Source: Geobacter sp. AOG1
Lineage (GTDB): Bacteria; Desulfobacterota; Desulfuromonadia; Geobacterales; Geobacteraceae
Direction of reading: 5' to 3'
NCBI RefSeq assembly: GCF_019972315.1
Contig: NZ_BLIZ01000001.1
Span: 1,976,513 to 2,040,512, forward strand
DNA: 64,000 nucleotides
Shown here piece after piece: positions 53,023-61,515 of this stretch. Each line of letters opens with the position of its first letter. Position 1 is the stretch's first letter. Under the pieces are notes generated by a model, which saw nothing but the letters and a program-made list of their open reading frames with translations, did no database searches and had not been told where the DNA came from. A program made the translations under genes and the position numbers.

Positions 53023-54894
53023 ATGAACGCATCCGACCTGATTTTGTATAACGGAAAGATCACCACCCTCGATAGCGCCCAGCCCCAGACTTCGGCCGTT
53101 GCCATGACCGGGGGACGCATATCCGCCATCGGGGGAGAAGAACTCCTCAACACCGCCACCGACAGAACCAAACGGATCGACCTCAAGGGGCGGCGAGTCA
53201 TCCCCGGACTCAACGATTCACACATGCATGTCATCCGTGGAGGCCTCAGCTACAATCTGGAGCTGCGCTGGGACGGCGTTCCCTCTCTCTCCGACGGCCT
53301 GCGCATGCTGAAAGAGCAGGTGCAACGCACGCCTCCCGGCCAATGGGTTCGGGTCATCGGCGGCTGGAGCGAATTTCAATTCGCCGAGCGGCGCATGCCC
53401 ACCCTCGATGAGATCAACGCCATCTCTCCCGATACGCCGGTCTTTGTCCTGCACCTCTATTGCCGTGGAATGTTGAACAAGGCTGCGCTGCGGGCCTGTG
53501 GCTATACGAAAGACACTCCGAATCCGCCTGCCGGGGAAATCCAGCGCGATATCCACGGTAATCCCACCGGGCTTCTCATCGCCCGTCCCAATGCCGGCAT
53601 TCTGTACGCCACCGTCGGCAAGCAACCAAAGCTGCCTCCCGAACATCAGATGAATTCCTCGCGTCACTTCATGCGCGAACTGAATCGCCTCGGTCTCACC
53701 AGCCTGGTGGACGCGGGGGGCGGATCGCAGATCTATCCCGATGACTACGCGATCGTGGAGGAGCTGCATAAGCGGGACGAAATGACCGTGCGCATGGCGT
53801 ACAACATTTTCACGCAACGGCCCAAGGAGGAAAAAGAGGATTTCCTGCGCTGCATGAAGCTGACCGCGCCTGGCAGGGGTGACGATTTCTACCGCTGCAA
53901 CGGCGCCGGGGAGATGCTGGTTTACTCGGCGGCGGATTTCGAAGATTTCCTGGAACCCCGTCCCGACCTCCCGTCCAACCTGGAAAAGGAGCTGAAAGAG
54001 GTAGTTACGCTCTTGGCTGCCAATAAATGGCCGTTCCGCATTCACGCGACCTATGACGAAAGCATCTCCCGCATGTTGAACGTTTTCGAAGAGGTGAACC
54101 GCGACATCCCCTTCGGCGATACAAGCTGGTTCTTCGATCACTGCGAAACCATCTCCGACCGCAGCCTCGGGCGGGTCAAGGCGTTGGGGGGGGGCATCGC
54201 CATCCAGAACCGCATGGCCTTCCAGGGGGAGTATTTTCTTGACCGCTATGGGAAGCAGGCGGCGGAGCGGACTCCTCCGGTGCGAAAGATGCTCGATCTC
54301 GGCATCCCCGTGGGAGCGGGCACCGATGCCACCCGTGTCTCCAGCTACAACCCCTGGCTTGCCTTGTACTGGCTGGTGGCCGGGAAGACCATCGGCGGTG
54401 CCTCGCTGTATTCGGAAGCAAACCGCCTCAGCCGGGAGGAGGCGCTGCGGCTCTATACCCAGGGGAGCAGCTGGTTTTCGGGTGAAACCGGCAAGAAGGG
54501 GACCATCGCCGTCGGCCAGCTGGCGGATGTAACCGCGCTGACCGAAGATTACTTCACGGTGCCGGAAGAGAAGATCAAGGGGATCGAGTCGGTCCTAACC
54601 ATTGTTGGGGGCAAGGTCGTCTACGGCGCCGGGGAATTTGGTAATCTTGACCCGACCCCGCTGCCCGTGTTGCCGGAATGGTCACCCGTGAAGGTTTATG
54701 GTGGGTACGGTGCGCCGTTGGACGTTCGCAAAGCCGCTCGCGCCGGCGTACCTGTCCCCCGGCACCAGCACACCGCCGAGTGCCACTCGCACGGCTGCCA
54801 ACATGCTGGCCACCTACTTCAGGTCGGCTGCAAAGCGGCCGCTCCCCGTTACAGTGACTTCTGGGGCTTTGGCTGCGATTGCCTAGCGTTCTGA
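53023..54894 (+). CDS. YtcJ-type amidohydrolase with Cys/His-rich C-terminal tail
   Basis: The 623-residue metal-dependent hydrolase has the HxH motif in GLNDSHMHV near 65-73, a likely metal ligand in RIHATYDES near 343-351, the FDHCETIS motif near 371-378, and GTDATRVSSYNPW near 426-438, plus the beta-barrel end KGTIAVGQLADVTAL. After about 560 residues it gains a tail with HQHTAECHSHGCQHAGHL and a final FGCDC, which looks metal-binding. Similar tails occur in some relatives as I recall. There is no signal peptide. The substrate is unknown. Confidence 0.85.
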   Translation: MNASDLILYNGKITTLDSAQPQTSAVAMTGGRISAIGGEELLNTATDRTKRIDLKGRRVIPGLNDSHMHVIRGGLSYNLELRWDGVPSLSDGLRMLKEQVQRTPPGQWVRVIGGWSEFQFAERRMPTLDEINAISPDTPVFVLHLYCRGMLNKAALRACGYTKDTPNPPAGEIQRDIHGNPTGLLIARPNAGILYATVGKQPKLPPEHQMNSSRHFMRELNRLGLTSLVDAGGGSQIYPDDYAIVEELHKRDEMTVRMAYNIFTQRPKEEKEDFLRCMKLTAPGRGDDFYRCNGAGEMLVYSAADFEDFLEPRPDLPSNLEKELKEVVTLLAANKWPFRIHATYDESISRMLNVFEEVNRDIPFGDTSWFFDHCETISDRSLGRVKALGGGIAIQNRMAFQGEYFLDRYGKQAAERTPPVRKMLDLGIPVGAGTDATRVSSYNPWLALYWLVAGKTIGGASLYSEANRLSREEALRLYTQGSSWFSGETGKKGTIAVGQLADVTALTEDYFTVPEEKIKGIESVLTIVGGKVVYGAGEFGNLDPTPLPVLPEWSPVKVYGGYGAPLDVRKAARAGVPVPRHQHTAECHSHGCQHAGHLLQVGCKAAAPRYSDFWGFGCDCLAF

Positions 54895-54985
54895 GCGGAG
54901 GTCCAATGAGCGCAATTTCAGTACCACTCTTCGGCTCTTCGCTAACTGGGTCACAACCAACACTAACCAAGAGAGGTAAGTGACA

Positions 54986-55627
54986 ATGACTGCAATGATA
55001 ATGAAATCAACTAAACCGATGGCCCTATTGTTAAGTGCAGCCCTGATCACCATCGTGGTTGCGTGGACAAGCGTCGCATTTGCCGAGATGAAATACGCGC
55101 CCGGAACATATGAAATAGACACCGTTCACACCCGAGTGTCGTTTATCGTTCCTCATTTTGTAATTACCCATGTCGAAGGTCGATTCAACGATGTTAAGGG
55201 CGACTTTACTTTGGGCGACCCGTTTTCCGCATCAAAAGCGAACGTCACAATTCAAATCGAGTCGATCGACACGGGCGTAAAGCAGCGGGACGATGATTTG
55301 CGGTCAAAGAATTTCTTTGAGGTCTCAAAATACCCGATCATGACATTTGTTGCGAAGTCGTTCAGGGGCACGCCTGATTCTTGTAAGGTCGTGGGGGACC
55401 TTACGATCAAGGATGTCACAAAGGAAGTAACCCTGGATGGCAAATACACCGGGGTAGTAACCGATCCCTGGGGAAACCAGCGCGCGGCGATTCAACTCAC
55501 GGGTGTAATAAATCGAAGGGACTTCCATATCAACTACAACAAACTGATGGATATTGGCCCTGAGATCGGTGACGAAGTCACGATTCGTATATTCGCTGAC
55601 GGGATCTTACAGAAAAAAGGGAAATGA
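54986..55627 (+). CDS. Second YceI family protein
   Basis: The 213-residue precursor has an N-terminal hydrophobic signal (about 12-33, ending AFAE) and the YceI domain: YEIDTVHTRVSFIVPHFVITHVEGRF, FEVSKYPIMTFVAKSF, and LTIKDVTKEVTL. It is about 30% alike to the other YceI protein 3.4 kb away by eye. ATG 54986 follows AGAGAGG. It overlaps the M20 gene by 4 bp. Confidence 0.88.
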   Translation: MTAMIMKSTKPMALLLSAALITIVVAWTSVAFAEMKYAPGTYEIDTVHTRVSFIVPHFVITHVEGRFNDVKGDFTLGDPFSASKANVTIQIESIDTGVKQRDDDLRSKNFFEVSKYPIMTFVAKSFRGTPDSCKVVGDLTIKDVTKEVTLDGKYTGVVTDPWGNQRAAIQLTGVINRRDFHINYNKLMDIGPEIGDEVTIRIFADGILQKKGK

Positions 55628-56883
55628 TGATGTGTGCCTTCGTAAGTCGTCTTCTTGGTGAGGTCAAACATGTGCTGCCGATGGTTGAGGCCACATATAA
55701 AGATCTCCATCAGAATCCCGAACTGTCTCTGCAAGAGACGCGTACCGCTGGCATCGTAGCGCAGAAGTTGCGCGAAGCTGGTTACGAAGTGACGGAAAAG
55801 GTTGGCAAAACCGGGGTGGTTGGCATCATGAAAAATGGCGACGGTCCCACGGTCATGTTGCGTGCAGATATGGACGCTTTGCCGATGAAGGAAGATACCG
55901 GAGAGTCTTACGCCAGCACCAAAGAAGGCGTCAACGCCAAAGGTGAGACTGTGCCGGTGGCGCATTCCTGCGGGCATGATATGCACACCTCGTGGCTGCT
56001 CGGTGCCGCCATGGTATTGTCGCTGGCGCGCGAAACCTGGCACGGCACGCTCATGGCGGTGTTCCAACCGGCGGAAGAGACCGCCCAGGGTTCGCAGGCC
56101 ATGCTCGATGACGGTTTTACCCAGCGTTTCCCTAAGCCTGACGTCATCATGGGTCAGCATCTGCTACAGTATCGCGCCGGCACAGTGGGCTGCCACTCCG
56201 GGCAAGTACTGACGTCTGGCGATAGCTTTTTGGTGCGCTTTTTCGGCAAAGGAGCGCACGGCGGTATGCCACAAAACGGAATCGATCCGATCGTGATGGC
56301 CGCCTCGGCTGTACTGCGCCTGCAAACCATCGTCAGCCGCGAGATTTCCCCCCAGGCACAGGGCGTGGTGACGGTGGGCGAATTTCATGCCGGCACTGCG
56401 GAAAACATTATTCCCGCCGAGGCATATCTCAAGCTGAATGTGCGGACCACGGACGAAGCCGTTCGCGATCACGTGCTGGCTGCAATCAAGCGGATCTGCA
56501 TCGCCGAGGCCCGCGCATCGAATGCACCGAAAGATCCGGAGTTCGAAGAAATCAACAATTATCCTCTGACCGTCAACGATACCGAGATGGCGAAAAAGGT
56601 TATCGACGCGTTTCGCGACCAGTTTGGCGAGCAGTTTATCGATATACCATCCCAGGGGGCCAGCGAGGACTTCGGCCGTTTCGGGAATGCCTGGAATTCC
56701 CCCTATACATACTGGTTCGTCGGCGGTTGCGCGCCCGAGAAGTACGATAAAGCGGTGCAAGAGGGGACGGTGGCGCAACTGCCCGGTCCGCATTCACCCT
56801 TTTGGGCGCCCACCCTGCATCCTACATTACAAACCGGCATTGAAACCATGTTGACTGCTGCTGGTGTCTGGTTGGCCAAATAG
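55624..56883 (+). CDS. M20 family metallohydrolase (amidohydrolase type)
   Basis: The 419-residue protein is of the hippurate hydrolase/IAA-amino-acid hydrolase subgroup: VMLRADMDALPMKEDTGESYAS near 76-97, VAHSCGHDMHTSWLLGAA near 115-132, and VFQPAEETAQGSQAML near 148-163, which give the metal-binding Cys/His/Glu set. It cleaves N-acyl amino acids or similar amides. The ATG overlaps the YceI stop. No signal peptide is seen. The substrate is unknown. Confidence 0.87.
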   Translation: MMMCAFVSRLLGEVKHVLPMVEATYKDLHQNPELSLQETRTAGIVAQKLREAGYEVTEKVGKTGVVGIMKNGDGPTVMLRADMDALPMKEDTGESYASTKEGVNAKGETVPVAHSCGHDMHTSWLLGAAMVLSLARETWHGTLMAVFQPAEETAQGSQAMLDDGFTQRFPKPDVIMGQHLLQYRAGTVGCHSGQVLTSGDSFLVRFFGKGAHGGMPQNGIDPIVMAASAVLRLQTIVSREISPQAQGVVTVGEFHAGTAENIIPAEAYLKLNVRTTDEAVRDHVLAAIKRICIAEARASNAPKDPEFEEINNYPLTVNDTEMAKKVIDAFRDQFGEQFIDIPSQGASEDFGRFGNAWNSPYTYWFVGGCAPEKYDKAVQEGTVAQLPGPHSPFWAPTLHPTLQTGIETMLTAAGVWLAK

Positions 56884-56899
56884 ATCAGAGGGAATCAGC

Positions 56900-57898
56900 A
56901 TGACTACCAATAACAACAGTGCGGCAATTACAGGGGGTGCTCTGGCACCCGGCTCTTACCAAGGGAATGACAAGCTCCTGTTCGGCATCGTCTTGGCTGT
57001 CGTTACCTTCTGGCTCTTTGCCCAGACGACTCTCAACATAGCTCCCGACATGCGCTCTGATCTCGGCATCGACGAGAGCTGGAGCAACATTGCGGTAAGC
57101 ATCACGGCCCTATTCTCCGGTATTTTCATTGTGGTTATGGGGGGGCTCGCTGACCGCTTCGGGCGTGTGAAGATCGCGCTGACCGGTGTCGTTCTCAGCA
57201 TGATCGGTTCTCTGCTCATTGCTGTTTCGCCATCGGGAACCATCGTTTTTCTCATGGCAGGCCGTATCATCCAGGGTCTTTCGGCAGCATGCATCATGCC
57301 CTCTACCCTGGCCCTACTGAAAGCATACTACGACGGTGCGCAGCGCCAAAGGGCAGTCAGTTACTGGTCCATCGGTTCGTGGGGTGGCTCCGGACTCTGC
57401 TCCCTGTTCGGCGGTGTCATTGTCTCGACGATCGGCTGGCGGTGGATCTTCTGGATGGCGATTGCAGTCTCTATAAGGTGCGGCATAACAACGCTTGGCA
57501 TCCTGCTCACATGTGCGACATTTCTCTATGCCTGGCAGTACATGATCGTGACTGTTGTCGGGTTCACTCTTTACGGCATCGGTCTGGGCTTCTACGCAAC
57601 CCCCTCCACCGACGCTGCGCTGTCAAACGTCCCCCAGAACCAGGTAGGTTCCGCGGCCGGCATCTACAAAATGGCCTCGTCGCTTGGCGCAGCATTCGGT
57701 GTGGCGATTTCGGCAGCACTGTTCACCGGGCTCAGTGCCGGACAAGTGATATACGGGGAAGGTTTCTTCGTCGGCCGTACCGACAACATCCAGGTACGCT
57801 ATGCCGCTGCGATTGCCCTGCTGTTCAATGTCTTCATGGTGATCGTTGCGATGATTGCCATCCTCAAGACTGTTCCGCCCGGGAAGACCGCGAACTGA
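56900..57898 (+). CDS. MFS transporter with internal deletion
   Basis: The 332-residue protein has the first six MFS helices, with the GGLADRFGRVKIAL loop motif near 86-99 and GRIIQGLSAACIMPSTLALLK near 122-142. At about residue 195 (IAVSIRCGITTLGILL) it jumps to the region of the last helices, ending with YATPSTDAALSNVPQ. DHA2-type relatives have about 450-500 residues, so roughly 120-150 residues are missing in frame. Transport function is doubtful. Coupling to the M20 gene (16 bp) suggests a former substrate exporter or importer. Confidence 0.75.
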   Translation: MTTNNNSAAITGGALAPGSYQGNDKLLFGIVLAVVTFWLFAQTTLNIAPDMRSDLGIDESWSNIAVSITALFSGIFIVVMGGLADRFGRVKIALTGVVLSMIGSLLIAVSPSGTIVFLMAGRIIQGLSAACIMPSTLALLKAYYDGAQRQRAVSYWSIGSWGGSGLCSLFGGVIVSTIGWRWIFWMAIAVSIRCGITTLGILLTCATFLYAWQYMIVTVVGFTLYGIGLGFYATPSTDAALSNVPQNQVGSAAGIYKMASSLGAAFGVAISAALFTGLSAGQVIYGEGFFVGRTDNIQVRYAAAIALLFNVFMVIVAMIAILKTVPPGKTAN

Positions 57899-57910
57899 GC
57901 TGGAGGTGTC

Positions 57911-58627
57911 ATGGAACCCGCTGGGTTTATGATGGTGAAAAAGGAACTAACGGTGGACCGGCTCGTGCTGGTGCTCGATCTTGTCGGTACTTTTGTCTTT
58001 GCGCTCAGCGGAGCTATGGCGGCGGTCCGGCGCCGGCTTGATCTCTTCGGCGTGCTGGTACTGTCCTTTGCAGCAGCCACTTTCGGCGGAATTACCCGCG
58101 ACCTCCTGATCGGAGCGGTACCGCCGGCGGCAATCAGTAACTGGCGTTATCTGGTAGTGTCGCTAGTTGCCGGTATTATCACCTTTTACTGGCATCCTGC
58201 CATCAATCGGTTGAAGAACCCCGTTCTCATCTTCGATGCTGCGGGATTAGGACTCTTCGCGGTCGCCGGAACGCATAAGGCTCTCTCCTACGGCCTCAAT
58301 CCGGTTATGGCGGCACTTCTTGGCATGTTGACGGGGATCGGTGGAGGTATGGCGCGTGACGTGCTGTTGACTGAGATTCCGGTGGTCTTGCGATCCGAGC
58401 TTTATGCCGTTGCCGCTTTGGCTGGTGCGGCCGTGGTTGTAAGCGGTGACATGCTGCGACTTCCGCCCACCACGGCACCTGTCGTGGGCGCGGCCCTTTG
58501 TTTCGGGCTCAGGTTCATGGCCATCCGCCACGGTTGGCAGCTCCCCGTTGCCCGGAGTCTCAAACAGCCTGCCGAGGAAACGCAGGGGCCTCAAGACGGG
58601 GAAGATGATGGCACGAAGATGCATTGA
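57911..58627 (+). CDS. TRIC-type cation channel (UPF0126)
   Basis: The 238-residue membrane protein has the two-repeat UPF0126/TRIC fold: seven hydrophobic segments with the repeated Gly motif FGGITRDLLIG near 58-68 and IGGGMARDVLL near 142-152. Prokaryotic TRIC homologues are potassium-type channels. A charged C-terminal tail of about 30 residues follows the last helix. It is 12 bp after the MFS gene. Confidence 0.85.
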   Translation: MEPAGFMMVKKELTVDRLVLVLDLVGTFVFALSGAMAAVRRRLDLFGVLVLSFAAATFGGITRDLLIGAVPPAAISNWRYLVVSLVAGIITFYWHPAINRLKNPVLIFDAAGLGLFAVAGTHKALSYGLNPVMAALLGMLTGIGGGMARDVLLTEIPVVLRSELYAVAALAGAAVVVSGDMLRLPPTTAPVVGAALCFGLRFMAIRHGWQLPVARSLKQPAEETQGPQDGEDDGTKMH

Positions 58628-58688
58628 ATATTCCTTAGATGAATTCAATTTGCCTGTATGCGTCACGACCGCGAGATAGGAGCATGAC

Positions 58689-58996
58689 ATGAAAATAGTG
58701 CTGTTGGGTGCGACCGGATTTGTCGGTTCAGTGCTGCTTGACGAAGCACTTCGTCGAGGGCACAGTGTAACTGCCATCGTCCACCATCCAGAGAAGCTTC
58801 CTGAACAGGAAGGGCTTGTTGCCCAAGCCGGTGACGTTAATGATTTCTTGTCCCTTGCAAAACTGATCCGGGGCCACGATGCGCTTGTCAGCGCCTTCAA
58901 TCCCGGCTGGCAAAATCCCAATCTGTACAATGACAAGTACGCGGCACGACGCACATCATTGCTGCCGTGAAACATGGAAGAAACGATGTCGAGTAG
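58689..58996 (+). pseudogene. Broken NAD(P)-binding (NmrA/YwnB-like) gene
   Basis: The start MKIVLLGATGFVGSVLLDEALRRGH is a clear NAD(P)-binding Rossmann motif of the atypical short-chain dehydrogenase group, normally about 210 residues. The frame ends at 58970. A +1 shift near 58950 opens HIIAAVKHGRNDVE, which matches the expected family continuation, and then stops at 58994. So there is a frameshift and a loss of the C-terminal half. Confidence 0.75.
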
Positions 58997-59085
58997 TCAG
59001 CATGTTCCTTAGTAAATAAGTGAAGTTAATACACATAAATTTCTCTCTGATCTTCTTCACTGATCGGGAGAAGCAGGAGGCCACA

Positions 59086-60168
59086 ATGTCAGACACAACC
59101 ATCAAGGACCGCGCAGCCGGTGCAATCATGGGCGCCTTTATCGGCGATGCCCTGGGACTTGGGCCGCATTGGTATTACGATCTTGCCGAGTTGCACCGCG
59201 ACTACGGCGAGTGGATCAACGGCTATACCGATCCTCAGCCGGGACGCTACCACGCCGGGCTAAAGGCCGGACAACTTTCCCAGGCCGGTTTTATCCTGAA
59301 GTTAACGCTCAGTTCACTGGTTGTGTGCGGACAGTATGATGAAGTGGACTTTTGTCGACGTATGGATGAAGAATTGTTGCCATTACTGGACGGCACCCCC
59401 ATAAACGGACCTGGCGGCTATACCAGTCAGTCGATTCGCGACTTGTGGCAACGAAGGGTACAGCAGAAACTGCCCTGGGGGCAGACCGGAGGCCACGCTG
59501 ACACAACAGAGGCAATCGAACGCACGTTGGCCTTGGCGGTGCGTTATGCTCTCGACCCTTCCCGATTGGCCAGCACCATCACCAGTAACACCATCCTGAC
59601 CCAGAACGATGATACGGTGGTGTCAATGACTGTTGCCTTTGGATCAGTTTTGGGGTTGCTGGTTCAGGGGCACACTCTGGATGCCAAGTTGTCCGGCACG
59701 TTAATGAAACTGGTGCATGACGGAGAACTTCCTTTCCACGCTGTTACCAGCGACAATCTACAGCCACCGCGCCCCGGTGATCCTGACCCGCCTCGCGCCG
59801 GGAGGTTTGCCTCTCCTGATGCACTGCTGACTCCATCATACATGGCTGCCGCTTCAGTAGATCCGGACATTCGCATTGAACCGGCCTGGAAGGTGTCGAT
59901 CGTTTACGGTATGCCATGCGCCATCTATCACCAGTTACCGGCGGCCTATTACCTGGCGGCCCGTTTTCATGACGATCTCGAATCAGCTTTGCTGCATGCT
60001 GTCAATGGGGGCGGGCAGAATCAGGCACGCGCTATTCTGACCGGTGCCCTTGTCGGCGCTCAGGTCGGTCTTTCGCGGATTCCACAACGGTTTCTGGACG
60101 GACTGGAAGAGTCCGCCTCCCTGCGCACGTTGGCCGAAGAGCTGGCAGCGGGTATCGAAAAATCATAA
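59086..60168 (+). CDS. ADP-ribosylglycohydrolase-fold protein
   Basis: The 360-residue protein begins DRAAGAIMGAFIGDALGLGPHW, the family's N-terminal motif, and has THE-like TTEAIERTLALA and TILTQNDDTVVSMTVAF near 169-185, with the metal-ligand aspartates (NDDT). This is the ADP-ribosylglycohydrolase fold (PF03747). The DraG-type metal ligand pattern is only partly visible, so activity on ADP-ribose is not certain. AGGAGG precedes ATG 59086. Confidence 0.83.
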   Translation: MSDTTIKDRAAGAIMGAFIGDALGLGPHWYYDLAELHRDYGEWINGYTDPQPGRYHAGLKAGQLSQAGFILKLTLSSLVVCGQYDEVDFCRRMDEELLPLLDGTPINGPGGYTSQSIRDLWQRRVQQKLPWGQTGGHADTTEAIERTLALAVRYALDPSRLASTITSNTILTQNDDTVVSMTVAFGSVLGLLVQGHTLDAKLSGTLMKLVHDGELPFHAVTSDNLQPPRPGDPDPPRAGRFASPDALLTPSYMAAASVDPDIRIEPAWKVSIVYGMPCAIYHQLPAAYYLAARFHDDLESALLHAVNGGGQNQARAILTGALVGAQVGLSRIPQRFLDGLEESASLRTLAEELAAGIEKS

Positions 60169-60199
60169 CGTTTCACGGGCCTGAGCACAGGGGGTATTG

Positions 60200-61432
60200 A
60201 TGAACACAAAGAGAATAACTTTCCCCAATGCCCAGGGGGAACGGATTGCCGCCAGGCTGGAACTGCCCGAAGACGAACAGCCGCTGGCCTATGCCCTGTT
60301 TGCTCACTGCTTCACCTGCTCCAAGGACCTCAAGGCGGTGGTGAATATTTCGCGTGCCTTGAGCAGCAAGCGCATCGCCGTGTTGCGCTTTGACTTTACC
60401 GGCCTGGGGGAGAGCGAGGGGGACTTCTCCGCGACGACCTTTTCCTCCGAGGTGAGTGATCTGGTCGCGGCTGCCCGCTTTCTGGAGCGTGAATATGTGT
60501 CCCCCCGGCTGCTCATCGGCCATTCCTTGGGTGGTGCGGCTGTGTTGGCCGCCGCCGCGGATATTCCCTCGACGACCGCCGTAGTCACCATCGCCGCCCC
60601 GTTCGACCCAGCCAACGTGCGAAGGCTGCTGGGAGTGACGATGGAACAGATCGAGCAGTCTGGTCAAGCCACTGTCAGCATCAGTGGCCGCGAGTTCACC
60701 ATCCGCAAGAGTCTGCTGGACGACCTGGAGTCCCAGCAACCGGCAGAGACGCTGCGTCGGCTCAAGGCGGCGCTTTTGGTGATGCACTCACCCCGCGACC
60801 AGGTGGTGGGGATTGAAAACGCCGCCGACATCTACCGGGCCGCTCCTCACCCCAAGAGCTTCATCTCCCTTGACTCGGCCGACCATCTTCTTTCCGATAC
60901 CCGGGACTCCCGCTATGCAGGTGAAATCATCGCTACCTGGGCCGGTCGCTACCTTGAGCTTCCCGATACGTCGGCTCCTTCCCGTACCCCACCGGAGGTT
61001 ATCGATAACCGGGTTACGGCACGAACCACGGCAGACGGCTTTCGTACCGAACTGTTCGCTGACGGTTTCCCTCTTGTAGCCGATGAGCCCGTGGAATACG
61101 GTGGCGGCAACGAGGGGCCTTCCCCATACGAGTATCTGTTGGCCGCTCTCGGCGCCTGCACCGGCATGACTCTTCGGTTGTATGCACGCAACAAGGGATG
61201 GCCACTGGAGGACGTGGTGGTGCGTCTCTCTCACCAAAAGATCCACGCCGAAGACTGCCGCGACTGCGATGAGAAGGAACGGCAGATCGACAGGATCGAA
61301 CGGGAACTGGAATTCCACGGTGAGTTGAACGACGCGCAACGGCAGCGCTTACTGGAGATTGCTGGGCGATGCCCGGTGCATCGCACCCTGACAGGAGAGG
61401 TGCGAATAGAGACCACATCGCGGCAGAAATGA
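60200..61432 (+). CDS. Alpha/beta hydrolase-OsmC fusion
   Basis: The 410-residue protein has an N-terminal alpha/beta hydrolase (about 1-255: nucleophile Ser in LLIGHSLGGAAVL near 105-117, and a His in DSADHLL near 228-234) fused to a C-terminal OsmC/Ohr-like domain (about 270-405, with GPSPYEYLLAALGACTGMTLRLYA and GRCPVHRTL, the two Cys of peroxidase-type OsmC). It may be a hydroperoxide-reducing or detoxifying enzyme. GGGGG lies upstream of ATG 60200. Confidence 0.85.
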   Translation: MNTKRITFPNAQGERIAARLELPEDEQPLAYALFAHCFTCSKDLKAVVNISRALSSKRIAVLRFDFTGLGESEGDFSATTFSSEVSDLVAAARFLEREYVSPRLLIGHSLGGAAVLAAAADIPSTTAVVTIAAPFDPANVRRLLGVTMEQIEQSGQATVSISGREFTIRKSLLDDLESQQPAETLRRLKAALLVMHSPRDQVVGIENAADIYRAAPHPKSFISLDSADHLLSDTRDSRYAGEIIATWAGRYLELPDTSAPSRTPPEVIDNRVTARTTADGFRTELFADGFPLVADEPVEYGGGNEGPSPYEYLLAALGACTGMTLRLYARNKGWPLEDVVVRLSHQKIHAEDCRDCDEKERQIDRIERELEFHGELNDAQRQRLLEIAGRCPVHRTLTGEVRIETTSRQK

Positions 61433-61515
61433 GGCTTCTGCATTGATAGCCGCCGGAAGATGCTACATAAAATAGGCTGGAAAGTTGCTTGATAACTACA
61501 AAAGGAGGCTTAACC

